Of a DNA stretch of 64,000 nucleotides, positions 17,859 to 27,723 are shown in pieces (position 1 is the stretch's first letter; each line of letters opens with the position of its first letter). The notes beneath the pieces are model-generated. The model saw nothing but the letters and a program-made list of their open reading frames with translations, was not told the DNA's origin and ran no database searches. Source of the stretch: Hyphococcus sp. (GTDB taxonomy: Bacteria; Pseudomonadota; Alphaproteobacteria; Caulobacterales; Parvularculaceae). The stretch spans positions 558,001-622,000 of the forward strand of contig JANQRY010000008.1 of the NCBI GenBank assembly GCA_028284345.1, read 5' to 3'. A program made the translations under genes and the position numbers.

Positions 17859-19730
17859 TTATCCGGGCAGGTTCAGCGGCTTTGAAATATAGAGGAGGCG
17901 CCAGTCGAGATTTTCCATCAGCATGGCCCGGGCCGCCTCTTCAACGCGCAGCCGCAAGACATCGAGCCGCGGCTTGTCGCCGTCGACCAGCAATTCGAAT
18001 TTCGACGCGATGGTTTTAAGCTGCGCCGCCGTCGCATGGGAGCGCTCGGCGGTGGAGCCGAACTCCCCTTGCACGCGAATGCCGAAAAACGCCGCCCCGA
18101 GGGACGGCAGAAAGCCGGTCAGCAGCGTCACCATCCCCTTGATGTCGTTCTTCGCCCCATAGGCCCATTTTTCGAACTCGGTTTCCTTGCCCGCGTTAAA
18201 GGCGAGAACGAGGTAGATTAGGCAGACGATGAGGGTCGCGCCGAAGGCGTATTCGCCGAGATGGTGCAGCCGATGCTCCATGGCGTGAAGCGTATGGGCC
18301 TTGCGGTCGTGATAGGCGATCTGCGGGCGGATTTCCTCGGTCAGAACCGTTTCCGCAATGACGCGGATTTCGGGCGCCGCAAACGATCCGGACGTCATCC
18401 CGGCTTCGCGGCGCGTCGCGTCAAAATACCAGTCGACCCACCCGGCCGCAGCGCCGCCTTCGCCCTGCGCAATATCTTCGGTGACGCCGCGCCCAAGCGT
18501 CAGGAAATAGAGGCGGTACTGACGCAACTCCTCCGCAAGCTGACGATAGTCGATCCACTTTTCGTGCCACCGACCGCGCTTGCCGGCGATGGTAACGCCC
18601 AGGATCATCACGATGATCGTCACTTCGATGGAGATAAAGATGGTTTTCGAGCCGAACTCGAAGTCGCTCGCGACAAGGTCGATCAACGCGAACAGCACCG
18701 CGGCGGCGGCGAAGATGTAGTTAAAGAAATAGGACGAGCGGTAAAGATTGCCATAATGAACAGCAAGATGATCGGCCCAGGCGAAACGGGGGATGATCAG
18801 ATCATTGAACACCGCCTGATCGTGGGGCGAGGATTGCAGTTTCTGCGCCAGCGTCGAGGAACGCGCGCGCTTGATCTCCAGCGCCGGCGTGGCGTTCCAC
18901 AAGCTCACCGTCGGCAATTTGCCGGCGAATGTTTTTTCCCAGAACTGAAAGAACGAGCCCCAGTTGAAAAGATGCGGACGCTCGTCGGAAAAGGTGCGGT
19001 ACGCAAACAGCGCGCGCGTCGCCTGACCGGCGAAAGAATGCTCGATTTCCTCGCGCGGCGGCGGCGCGATGATGGAGTCGATCGCTTCGCCAAAAATCTC
19101 TTCGGAAAAAGGCGTTTCCACATTCGCCGGCTTGATGAGAACCGGCGGCTTGTCGGCGGCAGCGTTGATCCAGATCACGGGCTTGCCCGCGTTCAGCGCC
19201 TCTTCCTTGATCATCGCCGTGCCGCCGACGCCGCGGGCTTCCTCGCCGTCCCAGATGGCGATCATGACGTCGGACTGATCGACCGTGACGAGACCCGCCT
19301 GAAGGTAGGCGCGTTCCTCCGTCATCGGACTATCGCGAAGGCCGTCAAGTTCCGCGATCGAATCCGCCGCATCGAGCATCGCTTCGAATTCGTCGCGATC
19401 GGCCCCGGAAAAATCGCGCGCATAGGTCTCGACGGAAAACGGCAACGGCGCCAAAAGCCGCCAGCCGCTTTCAAGGGCCCGTTTCGCCGCCAGCGTGTCG
19501 GCGCCGTCGGCGAGCGCGCTGACGAAGTAAAGGATGGGATCGGCGTCCGCATATTCGCGGTCATAGCGCCGGCGCGCGCCCTCCGCCGCGCGCGCGGCCA
19601 TTGTCAGGACGGACTGCACCTGAGCGTCGATGCGGGCGATCTGATCGGCGCCGAGGCGGGAGGAACGATGTCCGGTGACGCCGATGCGGAACGCCATGAC
19701 CGGCCTTGGCGGCGTTGCGTATTCTTTCAC
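17859..19730 (-). CDS. SLOG-like nucleotide-binding domain fused to four membrane helices
   Basis: A 623-residue protein. The N-terminal ~200 residues resemble SLOG/LOG-type Rossmann domains: FRIGVTGHRSSRL, then YFVSALADGADTLAAKRAL, then VMIAIWDGEEARGVGGTAMI. These are the places where such domains bind nucleotides. After a middle region come two hydrophobic pairs, about residues 345-400 and 515-572, separated by a soluble segment; a helical tail ends the protein. This resembles SLATT-type two-helix effectors that accompany SLOG sensors in conflict systems. The TIR/FGE gene is 158 bp downstream on the same strand. The start is the GTG at 19730; an ATG at 19697 is equally possible. Function is inferred, not known. 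Confidence 0.65.
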   Translation of the reverse strand: MKEYATPPRPVMAFRIGVTGHRSSRLGADQIARIDAQVQSVLTMAARAAEGARRRYDREYADADPILYFVSALADGADTLAAKRALESGWRLLAPLPFSVETYARDFSGADRDEFEAMLDAADSIAELDGLRDSPMTEERAYLQAGLVTVDQSDVMIAIWDGEEARGVGGTAMIKEEALNAGKPVIWINAAADKPPVLIKPANVETPFSEEIFGEAIDSIIAPPPREEIEHSFAGQATRALFAYRTFSDERPHLFNWGSFFQFWEKTFAGKLPTVSLWNATPALEIKRARSSTLAQKLQSSPHDQAVFNDLIIPRFAWADHLAVHYGNLYRSSYFFNYIFAAAAVLFALIDLVASDFEFGSKTIFISIEVTIIVMILGVTIAGKRGRWHEKWIDYRQLAEELRQYRLYFLTLGRGVTEDIAQGEGGAAAGWVDWYFDATRREAGMTSGSFAAPEIRVIAETVLTEEIRPQIAYHDRKAHTLHAMEHRLHHLGEYAFGATLIVCLIYLVLAFNAGKETEFEKWAYGAKNDIKGMVTLLTGFLPSLGAAFFGIRVQGEFGSTAERSHATAAQLKTIASKFELLVDGDKPRLDVLRLRVEEAARAMLMENLDWRLLYISKPLNLPG

Positions 19731-19862
19731 CTGTTTGTGCCCGTCCCCTCGGTTTCGCCGGCGCGAGACGCAAGGTGTCGCGCCAAGGGCGGCTTTGCGT
19801 CAAGCCGGCAAGGCGATTCCGCTAACGACCGATCGCCGCGCTGCGGGCCCTGGTGAAAGTTT

Positions 19863-19877
19863 GTTCTTGAAATGTTC
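19863..19877 (+). promoter_or_regulatory. LexA box (alphaproteobacterial type)
   Basis: GTTC-TTGAAAT-GTTC is an exact match to the GTTC-N7-GTTC LexA site of Alphaproteobacteria. It lies 52 bp before the comM ATG, and comM is reported as a LexA target in this class. It also lies 133 bp upstream of the divergent SLOG/TM gene, so control of that gene is possible. Confidence 0.65.
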
Positions 19878-19929
19878 TGGCCAATCAGTGATGCTTCACG
19901 GGCGCGGGACGCGCGGCAGGGGACACGCC

Positions 19930-21483
19930 ATGGTTGCACAGGTGACGACATTTGCGTTTCACGGCGTTGAGGCGCGGCCCGTTACGGTTGAGGTGCAACT
20001 GACCGGCGGCCAGCCCGCTTTCGCCATTGTGGGTCTCCCCGACAAGGCGGTTTCGGAAGCGAAAGAGCGCGTGCGCGGCGCCTTGTGCGCCGTCGGCCTC
20101 GGCCTGCCGGGCAAGCGCATTACCGTCAATCTGGCGCCGGCGGATCTGCCCAAGGAAGGCAGCCATTACGATCTGGCGATCGCCCTTGCGGTGCTGATCG
20201 AGATGGGCGCCGCGCCCCATGATTGCGCCGCCGGCTACGCCGTAATGGGGGAGCTTGGCCTCAGCGGCGATATCGCCGCCGTCGCCGGCGCCTTGCCGGC
20301 CGCCGTCGCCGCCAACGCCCTTGGGCTCGGCCTCATCTGTCCGGCGGCGAGCGGGGCCGAAGCGGCCTGGGCCGGTGGCGAGGCCGAAATTCTGGCGCCG
20401 AAATCCCTCATTCAAATGGTCAACCATTTCAAGGGCTCGCAAGCGCTGACCCCGCCGGAACCGGGGGCGCTGGCGGCGCGCGACGCCGTTCCCGATCTCG
20501 CCGACGTCAAGGGCCAGGAGACCGCCAAGCGCGCCCTCGAAATCGCCGCCGCCGGTGGTCACAACTTGCTGATGGTGGGCCCGCCCGGGGCCGGCAAGTC
20601 GATGCTGGCCGCGCGGCTGCCGGGATTGCTGCCCGCTTTGTCGCCGCCGGAAATGCTCGAAGTCTCCATGGTCCAGTCCCTCGCCGGGCTGCTCGAAGGC
20701 GGGCGCCTGACGCGGGCGCGGCCGTTTCGCGCGCCCCATCATTCGGCCTCCATGGCGGCGATGATCGGCGGCGGCGCGCGAGCGCGGCCGGGCGAAGCCT
20801 CGCTCGCCCATCACGGCGTTCTCTTTCTCGACGAATTGCCGGAGTTTTCCGCCCCCGTCCTCGACAGTCTGCGCCAGCCGCTGGAGACCGGCGACGTCCT
20901 CATTGCCCGGGCGAATTTTCACGTGCGCTATCCGGCGCGCTTTCAGTTTGTCGCCGCCATGAACCCCTGCAAATGCGGCTTCGGCAAGGCGAGCGGACGG
21001 GCCTGCGGGCGCGGACCCCATTGCGAAGAGGTCTACCAGTCGCGCATTTCAGGACCGCTGCTTGATCGCATGGACATCGCCATCGACCTTCCCGCCGTAA
21101 CGGCGGTGGACCTAGCCGGGCCGGCGACCGGCGAACCAACCGCTGCGGTTGCCGCGAGGGTCGCCGAGGCGCGCGCCGCGCAAACCGACCGCGCCGGCGC
21201 GACGAACGCCGCCCTTGGCGACGCGGCGCTTGGGGAAATCGCCGCGCCCGATGCTGAAGGCGGCGCGCTCCTCGCCAAAGCCGCCGAAACCCTTGGCCTT
21301 TCGGCGCGCGCCTATACGCGCATCTTGCGGGTTGCGCGCACTCTTGCCGATCTCGACGGAGCAACGCCGGTGCGCCGGCGCCATATCGCCGAAGCCGTCA
21401 GCTATCGCCGGCGGGAAGGCGCCGCGAGCGGGTCTGCGGGCGTGGCGCCGCCGGCGCCCGCGCCCGCGGCGCGTGCAATTTAA
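19930..21483 (+). CDS. comM: ComM/YifB-family Mg-chelatase-like AAA+ ATPase
   Basis: Hexameric helicase that promotes branch migration during integration of transforming DNA. It has 517 residues. The N-terminal ChlI-like domain reads [20 protein letters not shown]. The AAA+ core has Walker [19 protein letters not shown] and [13 protein letters not shown], with the cysteine motif MNPCKCGFG and the C-terminal [16 protein letters not shown]. The start is the ATG at 19930 (GGGG upstream); the frame is open back to 19675 without homology. A LexA box at 19863-19877 suggests induction by DNA damage. Confidence 0.95.
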   Translation: MVAQVTTFAFHGVEARPVTVEVQLTGGQPAFAIVGLPDKAVSEAKERVRGALCAVGLGLPGKRITVNLAPADLPKEGSHYDLAIALAVLIEMGAAPHDCAAGYAVMGELGLSGDIAAVAGALPAAVAANALGLGLICPAASGAEAAWAGGEAEILAPKSLIQMVNHFKGSQALTPPEPGALAARDAVPDLADVKGQETAKRALEIAAAGGHNLLMVGPPGAGKSMLAARLPGLLPALSPPEMLEVSMVQSLAGLLEGGRLTRARPFRAPHHSASMAAMIGGGARARPGEASLAHHGVLFLDELPEFSAPVLDSLRQPLETGDVLIARANFHVRYPARFQFVAAMNPCKCGFGKASGRACGRGPHCEEVYQSRISGPLLDRMDIAIDLPAVTAVDLAGPATGEPTAAVAARVAEARAAQTDRAGATNAALGDAALGEIAAPDAEGGALLAKAAETLGLSARAYTRILRVARTLADLDGATPVRRRHIAEAVSYRRREGAASGSAGVAPPAPAPAARAI

Positions 21484-21569
21484 CGCTAATCGTTAACCAA
21501 GCCTTTCAACGAAATTTCAAGCCGTCGCGGCGACGATCCGGAACGCTCGGGCAGGGGACGTTCAAGGAT

Positions 21570-23528
21570 ATGCCAAACGCAGGCGGTCGCCATCACCAGA
21601 CGATCCGTGAACTGATCGCTATATGCGACGCGGGCGGCGCCATCCGATTCGTGTCGCGCAGTTTCGCCGATTTTTTTGGCGCGCCGATCGAGCAATGGCT
21701 GGGCCGCGCCTTCGCTCCCGGCGATAGCGCCGCGGCGCCCGGCGCGCCCGCCTCCTATCGCACGCGCGCGCGCATCGCCAATCGCGAATGCGTCATCGGC
21801 TGGACGGAAACAGTGCTGGCCGGCGGCGAGCGGCTTTATGTAGGCGCGCCGGAGACCGGGGATCAGAAAAGCTCAGGGCCCCGCTCGGACGTCGATGACG
21901 GCGACGCCGGAAACGCTGCGTCGCCGCCGTCCAAAATCACAGACCTCGACGACGGAAAACTTAAATTTCTCGCCACCATGAGCCATGAAATGCGCACGCC
22001 GCTTAATGGCATTATCGGCATGAACGCGCTCTTGCTCGACACGGCCCTTGAACCGAACCAGCGCGCCTATGCGGAATCCGTGCGCGAATCGAGCACGGCG
22101 CTCCTCGCGCTCATCAATGATCTCCTCGACTACGCCAAGATCGACGCCGGGCGCATGGCGCTCGATCAGGAACCGTTCTGTCCGAAATCGCTGGTCCAGG
22201 CGGTCGCCGAACTTCTGTCGCCGCGGGCGGCTGAAAAAGGCGTTGAAATCGCCGCCTTTGTCGACGAGCGCATTCCGCCGCGCCTAATCGGCGACGAAGC
22301 GCGCCTGCGCCAAGTGCTGATCAATCTCGCCGGCAACGGCGTGAAGTTCACCGACTATGGCGGCGTGCTGATCGAGGCCCATCTCGTCGAGATGGAGGCG
22401 AACGGCGCGCGCGTGCGCTTCAATGTCCGCGACACCGGCATCGGCATTCCGGCGGAAATGCAGGAAGCGATTTTCTTGGAATTCAGCCAGGCCGACAGCG
22501 GCGCCGCCAAACGCAATGAAGGAACGGGGCTCGGGCTGACCATCGCGCACAAACTCGTCGCGGCCATGGGCGGCGGCATCAGCCTTGAAAGCGCGGTGGA
22601 CGCGGGCAGCGTTTTTTCCTTCGAACTCTTGCTCGACCATGAGGGCGCGCCGGCGGCCCGGGCGCCCATCGAACGGACCGCCATCGTCGCGACCCGGTCG
22701 CAGACCCTCGCCCGCGCCCTTGAGATGCAACTCGGCGCCCTCGGCGTTGAAACCGTGATCCGGGCGGAAAGCGCCGCGGACGCCGACGCGGCGCTCAAAC
22801 GCGCGCCGGGCGCGGTTTTGTTGTGCGACATTTATCTCGCCGGCGACCGCGCCGCCTTCGCGCTCGACAACGCCGCGCGATCGATCGTCCTCCTGTCGCC
22901 CCTGGCGCGCGATCGGTTGAACGATTTGCGCGACGCCGGTTTCGACAGCTATCTGATCAAGCCGATCCGGCAGTCATCCCTATACGAACAATTTGTCGGC
23001 CACGACGGCGACACGGGCCGCGAGGTCACAGCCGACGCGCCGCCCGCCGACGGGCCCGAGCCCGCCGACGCCGAACCCGTTCGGCGCGCCCAGCGCGCCC
23101 AACCCGCCAAGAAGGCCGAACCCGCCGCGACGAAAGGGCGGCGCATCCTTCTGGCTGAAGACAATCAGATCAACGCCGTCCTCGCCACGACCATTCTGAA
23201 GCGCGCCGGCCATCAGGTGGATGTGGCCGTCAACGGCGCCGAGGCGCTCGACGCCCTGCGCCGGGCCGATTACGACATCGTGCTGATGGACATGCACATG
23301 CCGGAGATGGACGGCCTTGAAGCAACGCGGGCGATCCGCGCCCTTTCCGGCGAGGAAGCGCGCGTGCCCATCGTCGCGCTGACCGCCAACGCCATGGGCT
23401 CGGAAGAGCGCAAATGCCTCGCCGCCGGCATGGACGCCTTTCTGTCGAAACCGTTTGAACCCGACGACCTGACGGCCATGATCGACAAATGGGCCGGAAC
23501 GACGAGCGGATTTTCCGAAGCGTCCTAG
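21570..23528 (+). CDS. PAS-containing hybrid histidine kinase
   Basis: Cytoplasmic sensor kinase of 652 residues with no membrane helix. Residues ~10-95 form a PAS-like domain ([20 protein letters not shown]). The HisKA box is [19 protein letters not shown] with the phosphorylated histidine at 139. The ATPase domain shows [17 protein letters not shown] and [21 protein letters not shown] degenerate receiver-like domain (about 370-480) is followed by a true receiver with D574 ([14 protein letters not shown]) and a C-terminal KPF. Between them is an alanine/proline-rich linker. Start: AAGGAT just before the ATG. No cognate regulator is adjacent. Confidence 0.92.
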   Translation: MPNAGGRHHQTIRELIAICDAGGAIRFVSRSFADFFGAPIEQWLGRAFAPGDSAAAPGAPASYRTRARIANRECVIGWTETVLAGGERLYVGAPETGDQKSSGPRSDVDDGDAGNAASPPSKITDLDDGKLKFLATMSHEMRTPLNGIIGMNALLLDTALEPNQRAYAESVRESSTALLALINDLLDYAKIDAGRMALDQEPFCPKSLVQAVAELLSPRAAEKGVEIAAFVDERIPPRLIGDEARLRQVLINLAGNGVKFTDYGGVLIEAHLVEMEANGARVRFNVRDTGIGIPAEMQEAIFLEFSQADSGAAKRNEGTGLGLTIAHKLVAAMGGGISLESAVDAGSVFSFELLLDHEGAPAARAPIERTAIVATRSQTLARALEMQLGALGVETVIRAESAADADAALKRAPGAVLLCDIYLAGDRAAFALDNAARSIVLLSPLARDRLNDLRDAGFDSYLIKPIRQSSLYEQFVGHDGDTGREVTADAPPADGPEPADAEPVRRAQRAQPAKKAEPAATKGRRILLAEDNQINAVLATTILKRAGHQVDVAVNGAEALDALRRADYDIVLMDMHMPEMDGLEATRAIRALSGEEARVPIVALTANAMGSEERKCLAAGMDAFLSKPFEPDDLTAMIDKWAGTTSGFSEAS

Positions 23529-23610
23529 CCCCCGCGCGCCCGCGTTCGATCTTTTCATCGCAACGAACCGGCCTAAGGTCCGCCACATTCAAGCGGTAGG
23601 CGGTAGGCAA

Positions 23611-25308
23611 ATGGCAGCTTCGAAGAAATATGGATGGCGCGATCTCGCCGGCGCGCTGAAAGAGCGTAACGCCTTGGCCATGTATGTGCTCGGCTTCGCG
23701 GCGGGCCTGCCTTACGTGCTGATCACCGGAACGCTCAATGCGTGGTTCACGGAAGAAAATATTTCCGTTGCGACGATCGGCGTCTTTTCCTGGATCATCA
23801 TCCTTTACAGCTTCAAGTTCCTCTGGTCGCCGGCGATCGACCGCGCGCCGACGCCGCGAATATTCAATATGGGTCAGCGGCGGGCGACGATCCTGTTGCT
23901 GCAGGGGGTAATCCTCGCCTGCCTCCTCGCCATTTCAACGGCGAGCCCGTCGACACAGATCAGACTGATCGCCTTCGCGGCGATCTTCTGCACTTTCTCT
24001 TCCGCGTCCCAGGACATTCTCATCGACGCCTGGCGCATTGAAATCGCCGATGAAAAGATCACCGTGGATTTGTTATCCGCGGTCTATCAGCTCGGCTATC
24101 GATCCTCAGTCATTCTCGGCGGCGCCGGCGCGCTGATCTTCGCCGCCCGGGTCGGCTGGGGCGATACGTTCGTGGCGCTCTCGGTCCTGATGGCGCTCGC
24201 GGTCAGCGGCGTTTTCATCGCCGAGGATTCCAAAGTCGCCGAACGCGAACGGTCGCTGGGCGATGCGCCGCCGGCGCCCTTGCGCAATCGGGCCCTTACC
24301 GTGGTGATCATCGGCTGGGCCTGGGCCTTTGCGACGCTGTTCGGCTTCATGGCCTTCGCCCTCGCCAACCCGGACGGCGCCAACGCCCGCGCCTTCACGC
24401 TGGAAAAAGGCCCGCTCATCATCATCGCGACGATCATTGCCCCGGTGAGCGCCGCCGCCGCCATGTTATGGTTTCACCGCAAGGACGGCGCGGCCCCGAC
24501 GACGCAAAAACGCTGGCCCGGCCAACCCGTATTCGACGCCCTTTACGGTTCCGTGCTGGCGCCCATGGCCGACATTATCGACCGGCTACGGTTCGGCGCC
24601 ATTCTCGTTCTTATTCTCGCGCTCTCCTACCGCTTTACCGATCTGATCTGGGGCGCCTTCGCCTATCCGTTTTATCTCGGCGAAAATTACGGCGCCCTCG
24701 GCCATACGCTCGATGAGGTGGCGGTAGCGTCGAAACTGTTTGGCGCCCTGATGACATTTGTCGGCATCGGCGTCGGCGGCGTTCTGATCCTGCGCATCGG
24801 GCGCATGCCGTGCCTCGTCGCCGGCGCGGTGCTGGCCGCTGCAACCAATCTTCTGTTTGCCGATCTCGCCCTCGGCGGCGCGGCGACCCACGCCTTCATG
24901 TCGGCGACACGGGCGTACGCGCTGTTCGGCTTCATGCAGCCCCTTGCGGATCTCCTGCATCTCGACGTCGCCGGCGATGAAGCCCTGGCGCGCCTAATGC
25001 TGGTGATCGCGGCGGAAAACCTCGCCGTCGGTTTCGCCAGCGCCGCGATCGTCGTTTATCTCTCCTCGATCGTGAACAAGAAATACGCCGCCGTCCAATA
25101 TGCGCTGCTCGCCTCGCTTAGCTTCTTGCTGGGCTCGCTCGGGCGCGGCGCCCTCGGCGAACTGATCGAAATCCGCGGCTTCGCCTTTGTCTTTTACCTC
25201 ACCGCCGCCATGGGGCTCGTCGCCGTCGTCGCCTCGATCCTCGAATGGATGCGTCAATCGAAATATGGCGCGCCGGACGCCGAACGCCCCGCCGCGGCGG
25301 AAACCTAA
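23611..25308 (+). CDS. ampG: AmpG-type MFS permease (muropeptide importer family)
   Basis: Inner-membrane carrier of 565 residues with about fourteen helices. The N-terminal LGFAAGLPYVLITGTLNAWF and WSPAIDRAPTPRIFNMGQRR are characteristic of AmpG, which imports anhydromuropeptides from cell-wall turnover. The region around SSASQDILIDAWRIEI is also typical. AmpG paralogues in Alphaproteobacteria can have other substrates, so the exact cargo is uncertain. The gene overlaps the convergent lipoprotein gene by four bases. Confidence 0.85.
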   Translation: MAASKKYGWRDLAGALKERNALAMYVLGFAAGLPYVLITGTLNAWFTEENISVATIGVFSWIIILYSFKFLWSPAIDRAPTPRIFNMGQRRATILLLQGVILACLLAISTASPSTQIRLIAFAAIFCTFSSASQDILIDAWRIEIADEKITVDLLSAVYQLGYRSSVILGGAGALIFAARVGWGDTFVALSVLMALAVSGVFIAEDSKVAERERSLGDAPPAPLRNRALTVVIIGWAWAFATLFGFMAFALANPDGANARAFTLEKGPLIIIATIIAPVSAAAAMLWFHRKDGAAPTTQKRWPGQPVFDALYGSVLAPMADIIDRLRFGAILVLILALSYRFTDLIWGAFAYPFYLGENYGALGHTLDEVAVASKLFGALMTFVGIGVGGVLILRIGRMPCLVAGAVLAAATNLLFADLALGGAATHAFMSATRAYALFGFMQPLADLLHLDVAGDEALARLMLVIAAENLAVGFASAAIVVYLSSIVNKKYAAVQYALLASLSFLLGSLGRGALGELIEIRGFAFVFYLTAAMGLVAVVASILEWMRQSKYGAPDAERPAAAET

Positions 25309-25664
25309 CCAGCCGCAAGGCAGGCGTCGAGCGCCGGTTTTTCACGCGCCGAGGAGAGCGCCGTCGCTTCCAGATGGGCCGCGCGGGGCGCGCCTTGATC
25401 ATCCGGATACAGAATAACAATCAGCGCGCACTCGGAAAGGCCGTAACGGCGATATTCCCCGTCGCCTTCCTGCCGCGTCAGGGCCGGGGCCCCGAGCAGC
25501 GCGTCGATCGCCGCCGGCGTCGCGCCCATAATGTCGCTGACCACATAAACGGGCGCCGCCGGCGCCGAAGGCGTTGTTTTCGCCGCAACGGGCGGCGGCG
25601 CGTCTGCGGTTGAAGCACAGGCGGCGAGCAAGAGCGCCGTCGCGGCGCTTGGAAGAAATTTCAT
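25305..25664 (-). CDS. Small predicted lipoprotein
   Basis: A 119-residue protein with a lipoprotein signal ending LLLAACAS, so Cys16 is the likely lipidated residue. A short alanine/proline-rich spacer follows. The mature part reads VVSDIMGATPAAIDALLG and YRRYGLSECALIVILYPDD, resembling small SmpA/BamE-like folds only loosely. I recognise no named family. It is convergent with the AmpG gene. Confidence 0.75.
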   Translation of the reverse strand: MKFLPSAATALLLAACASTADAPPPVAAKTTPSAPAAPVYVVSDIMGATPAAIDALLGAPALTRQEGDGEYRRYGLSECALIVILYPDDQGAPRAAHLEATALSSAREKPALDACLAAG

Positions 25665-25832
25665 AAACAGAACCGGACCATTGGCGACGGGCCGACGATA
25701 AGCGCGGCCGACCGACCGGACAAGCGCCGTTGCCCCGCATCGGCGCCCTGCTCATCGCCTTGCATCACCGCCTTGCGGGCGCGACAGGCGCTTCCTATAA
25801 GCGCGGGCGCGCGAAGCGGGAAAAGGGGTTTC

Positions 25833-26831
25833 ATGTCCAATCAACAACTTGACGTCATCGGTTTCGGCAACGCCATCGTCGATGTTCTCGCCAAATGCGA
25901 CGACGCATTTCTGGAGAAATTCGCCATCCCGAAAGGCGGCATGATCCTCATTGACGAAGCGCGGGCGAGCGCCATCTACGCCGACATGGCGCCGGGCGTC
26001 GAAGTCTCTGGCGGCTCAAACGCCAACGCCGTCGCGGCGATCGCCTCCCTCGGCGGGCGCGGCGGTTTCGTCGGCAAGGTCGCCGGCGACGCGCTGGGCG
26101 ATATTTTCCGCCACGATCTGCGGTCCATGGGCGTTGAGTATGAAACATCGGCCCTCAATGCCGGTCCCGCGACCGGACGGTGTCTTGTCAATGTGACGCC
26201 GGACGCGCAACGGTCCATGGCGACGTTTCTCGGCGCCGCCGGCCTCGTCACCGACGCCGATGTGGACGAAGACCAGATCGCCCGCGGCGAGATTTCCTTT
26301 TTCGAAGGCTATCTGTTCGAGCAGCCCGACGCCCGCGGCGCCTTTGTGCGCGCCTGCGATACGGCGCGGCGCCACGGCAAACGCACGGCGCTCACCCTGT
26401 CGGACGCCAGCGTCATCGAACGCCAGGGCGCCGTTATCAGCGACTTCATCGGCGATCACATCGACATTCTCCTCGCCAATAAGGCGGAGGCGACGGCGCT
26501 TTTCGGATCGCCCGATCTCGCCGTCATCGCGGAAAAGGCGAGAGCGCTGGCGCCCCTGACGGCGGTCACGCGCTCCGAACACGGATCGCTGCTCATTCCC
26601 CGGGAGGGCGAGACGGTCGAGGTGGCGGCGCGCGCGCCCGACGGGCTTGAGGATACAACCGGCGCCGGCGACGCCTATGCGGCGGGCCTCCTTCTCGGTC
26701 TCGCGCGCGACTATGATCTCGGTCGCGCCGGCGCGCTGGGCGCCCTCGCCGCCAGCGAGGTGATCTCTCATTTCGGCGCCCGGCCGGCGGCCTCGTTGAA
26801 AGCCCTCGCCACGGACGCCGGCCTTGTCTGA
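25833..26831 (+). CDS. PfkB-family sugar/adenosine kinase
   Basis: Predicted nucleoside or sugar kinase of 332 residues. The N-terminal GFGNAIVDVLAKCDD and SGGSNANAVAAIASLGG are PfkB signature 1 elements. The catalytic motif is DTTGAGDAYAAGLLLGL, with the anion hole and the catalytic aspartate. Alphaproteobacterial proteins of this shape are often annotated adenosine kinase. The start is the ATG at 25833, eight bases after AAAAGGGG; an upstream ATG at 25773 lacks homology. Confidence 0.88.
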   Translation: MSNQQLDVIGFGNAIVDVLAKCDDAFLEKFAIPKGGMILIDEARASAIYADMAPGVEVSGGSNANAVAAIASLGGRGGFVGKVAGDALGDIFRHDLRSMGVEYETSALNAGPATGRCLVNVTPDAQRSMATFLGAAGLVTDADVDEDQIARGEISFFEGYLFEQPDARGAFVRACDTARRHGKRTALTLSDASVIERQGAVISDFIGDHIDILLANKAEATALFGSPDLAVIAEKARALAPLTAVTRSEHGSLLIPREGETVEVAARAPDGLEDTTGAGDAYAAGLLLGLARDYDLGRAGALGALAASEVISHFGARPAASLKALATDAGLV

Positions 26832-26846
26832 CGAAACGCAAACCCG

Positions 26847-27713
26847 ATGAAGCGCGGGCTGATTGTCGCCGGCGTCGTCATCGCCGTCGCCGCCGCTTTG
26901 CTGGTCTGGCGGCTGGAGCCGCTCTATCTCGGCTGGCTCGCCGGCAAGACGGATGCGCAAAGCCTTGAGGAACGCCGCGCGCTGATTGCGGACGCTGTTG
27001 AAATCCATGTTCCGGATACGGATGAAGACGCCTATCCGACAGTATTGATGTTTCACGGCTGCGCAGGACCGCGCATTGCGTTCCAGCGCCAATGGGCGGA
27101 CGTTTTCAACGAAGCCGGCTACGCCGCGATGATCGTCGACAGCACCGGTCCGCGCGGATTTTCGCGCACGGACGCTCTCGACATTGTCTGCGCCGGCAAG
27201 GCGCTGATCGGCCAGGAGCGCGCGGGCGACGTCTTCGCCGCCATCGACATCGCTCGCGCCGACCCGCGCCTCGATGCGGACCGGCTGATCCTCGCCGGCT
27301 GGTCCCACGGCGCCTGGACGGTGATGGATTTCCTCACCATGGACGGCGGAAAACGCCGCCCCGCCGGGCTTTCCGGCGCCATGCCGGCGCCGCCCGCTAT
27401 CGACGGCGCGATCCTGTTCTATCCCCATTGCGGCGCCGGCGCCTTGTCAAATTTTCGCTCCTGGCGCCAGTCGCCGCCGGCCCTCGCCTTTGTCGCCGGC
27501 GCGGACCAGATGGTCGAGCCGGAAAAATGCAAGCGCCTTTTTGAGCGAAAGAACCGGAATGGGGCGCGGATCGGCCTGACCGTTTATCCGGATGCGGAGC
27601 ATGTCTTTGACGATCCGTTCCTGGAGCCGGAATGGATCCACTGGTACAGCGAAGAAAACCACAAAGACGCGGAGCAACGCCTGCGGGCGTTTCTTGACGG
27701 GGTCGCACAGTAA
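26847..27713 (+). CDS. Membrane-anchored alpha/beta hydrolase (dienelactone hydrolase-like)
   Basis: A 288-residue protein with an N-terminal membrane helix (GLIVAGVVIAVAAALLVW). The hydrolase fold shows TVLMFHGCAGPR (oxyanion region), the nucleophile elbow LILAGWSHGAWTVMDF (serine in GWSHGA) and the catalytic histidine in YPDAEHVFDDPF. The style is closest to dienelactone hydrolase-family proteins. The substrate is unknown. It starts 15 bp after the kinase stop and is probably cotranscribed. Confidence 0.8.
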   Translation: MKRGLIVAGVVIAVAAALLVWRLEPLYLGWLAGKTDAQSLEERRALIADAVEIHVPDTDEDAYPTVLMFHGCAGPRIAFQRQWADVFNEAGYAAMIVDSTGPRGFSRTDALDIVCAGKALIGQERAGDVFAAIDIARADPRLDADRLILAGWSHGAWTVMDFLTMDGGKRRPAGLSGAMPAPPAIDGAILFYPHCGAGALSNFRSWRQSPPALAFVAGADQMVEPEKCKRLFERKNRNGARIGLTVYPDAEHVFDDPFLEPEWIHWYSEENHKDAEQRLRAFLDGVAQ

Positions 27714-27723
27714 GCGGGGAAGG

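Noticed and set aside
21480-21496. CtrA-type site before the hybrid kinase
   Set aside because: The two TTAA blocks are nine bases apart rather than seven.
26016-27428. 470-codon minus-strand frame over the kinase and hydrolase genes
   Set aside because: Both plus-strand genes have intact family motifs; the antisense frame is a GC-driven shadow.
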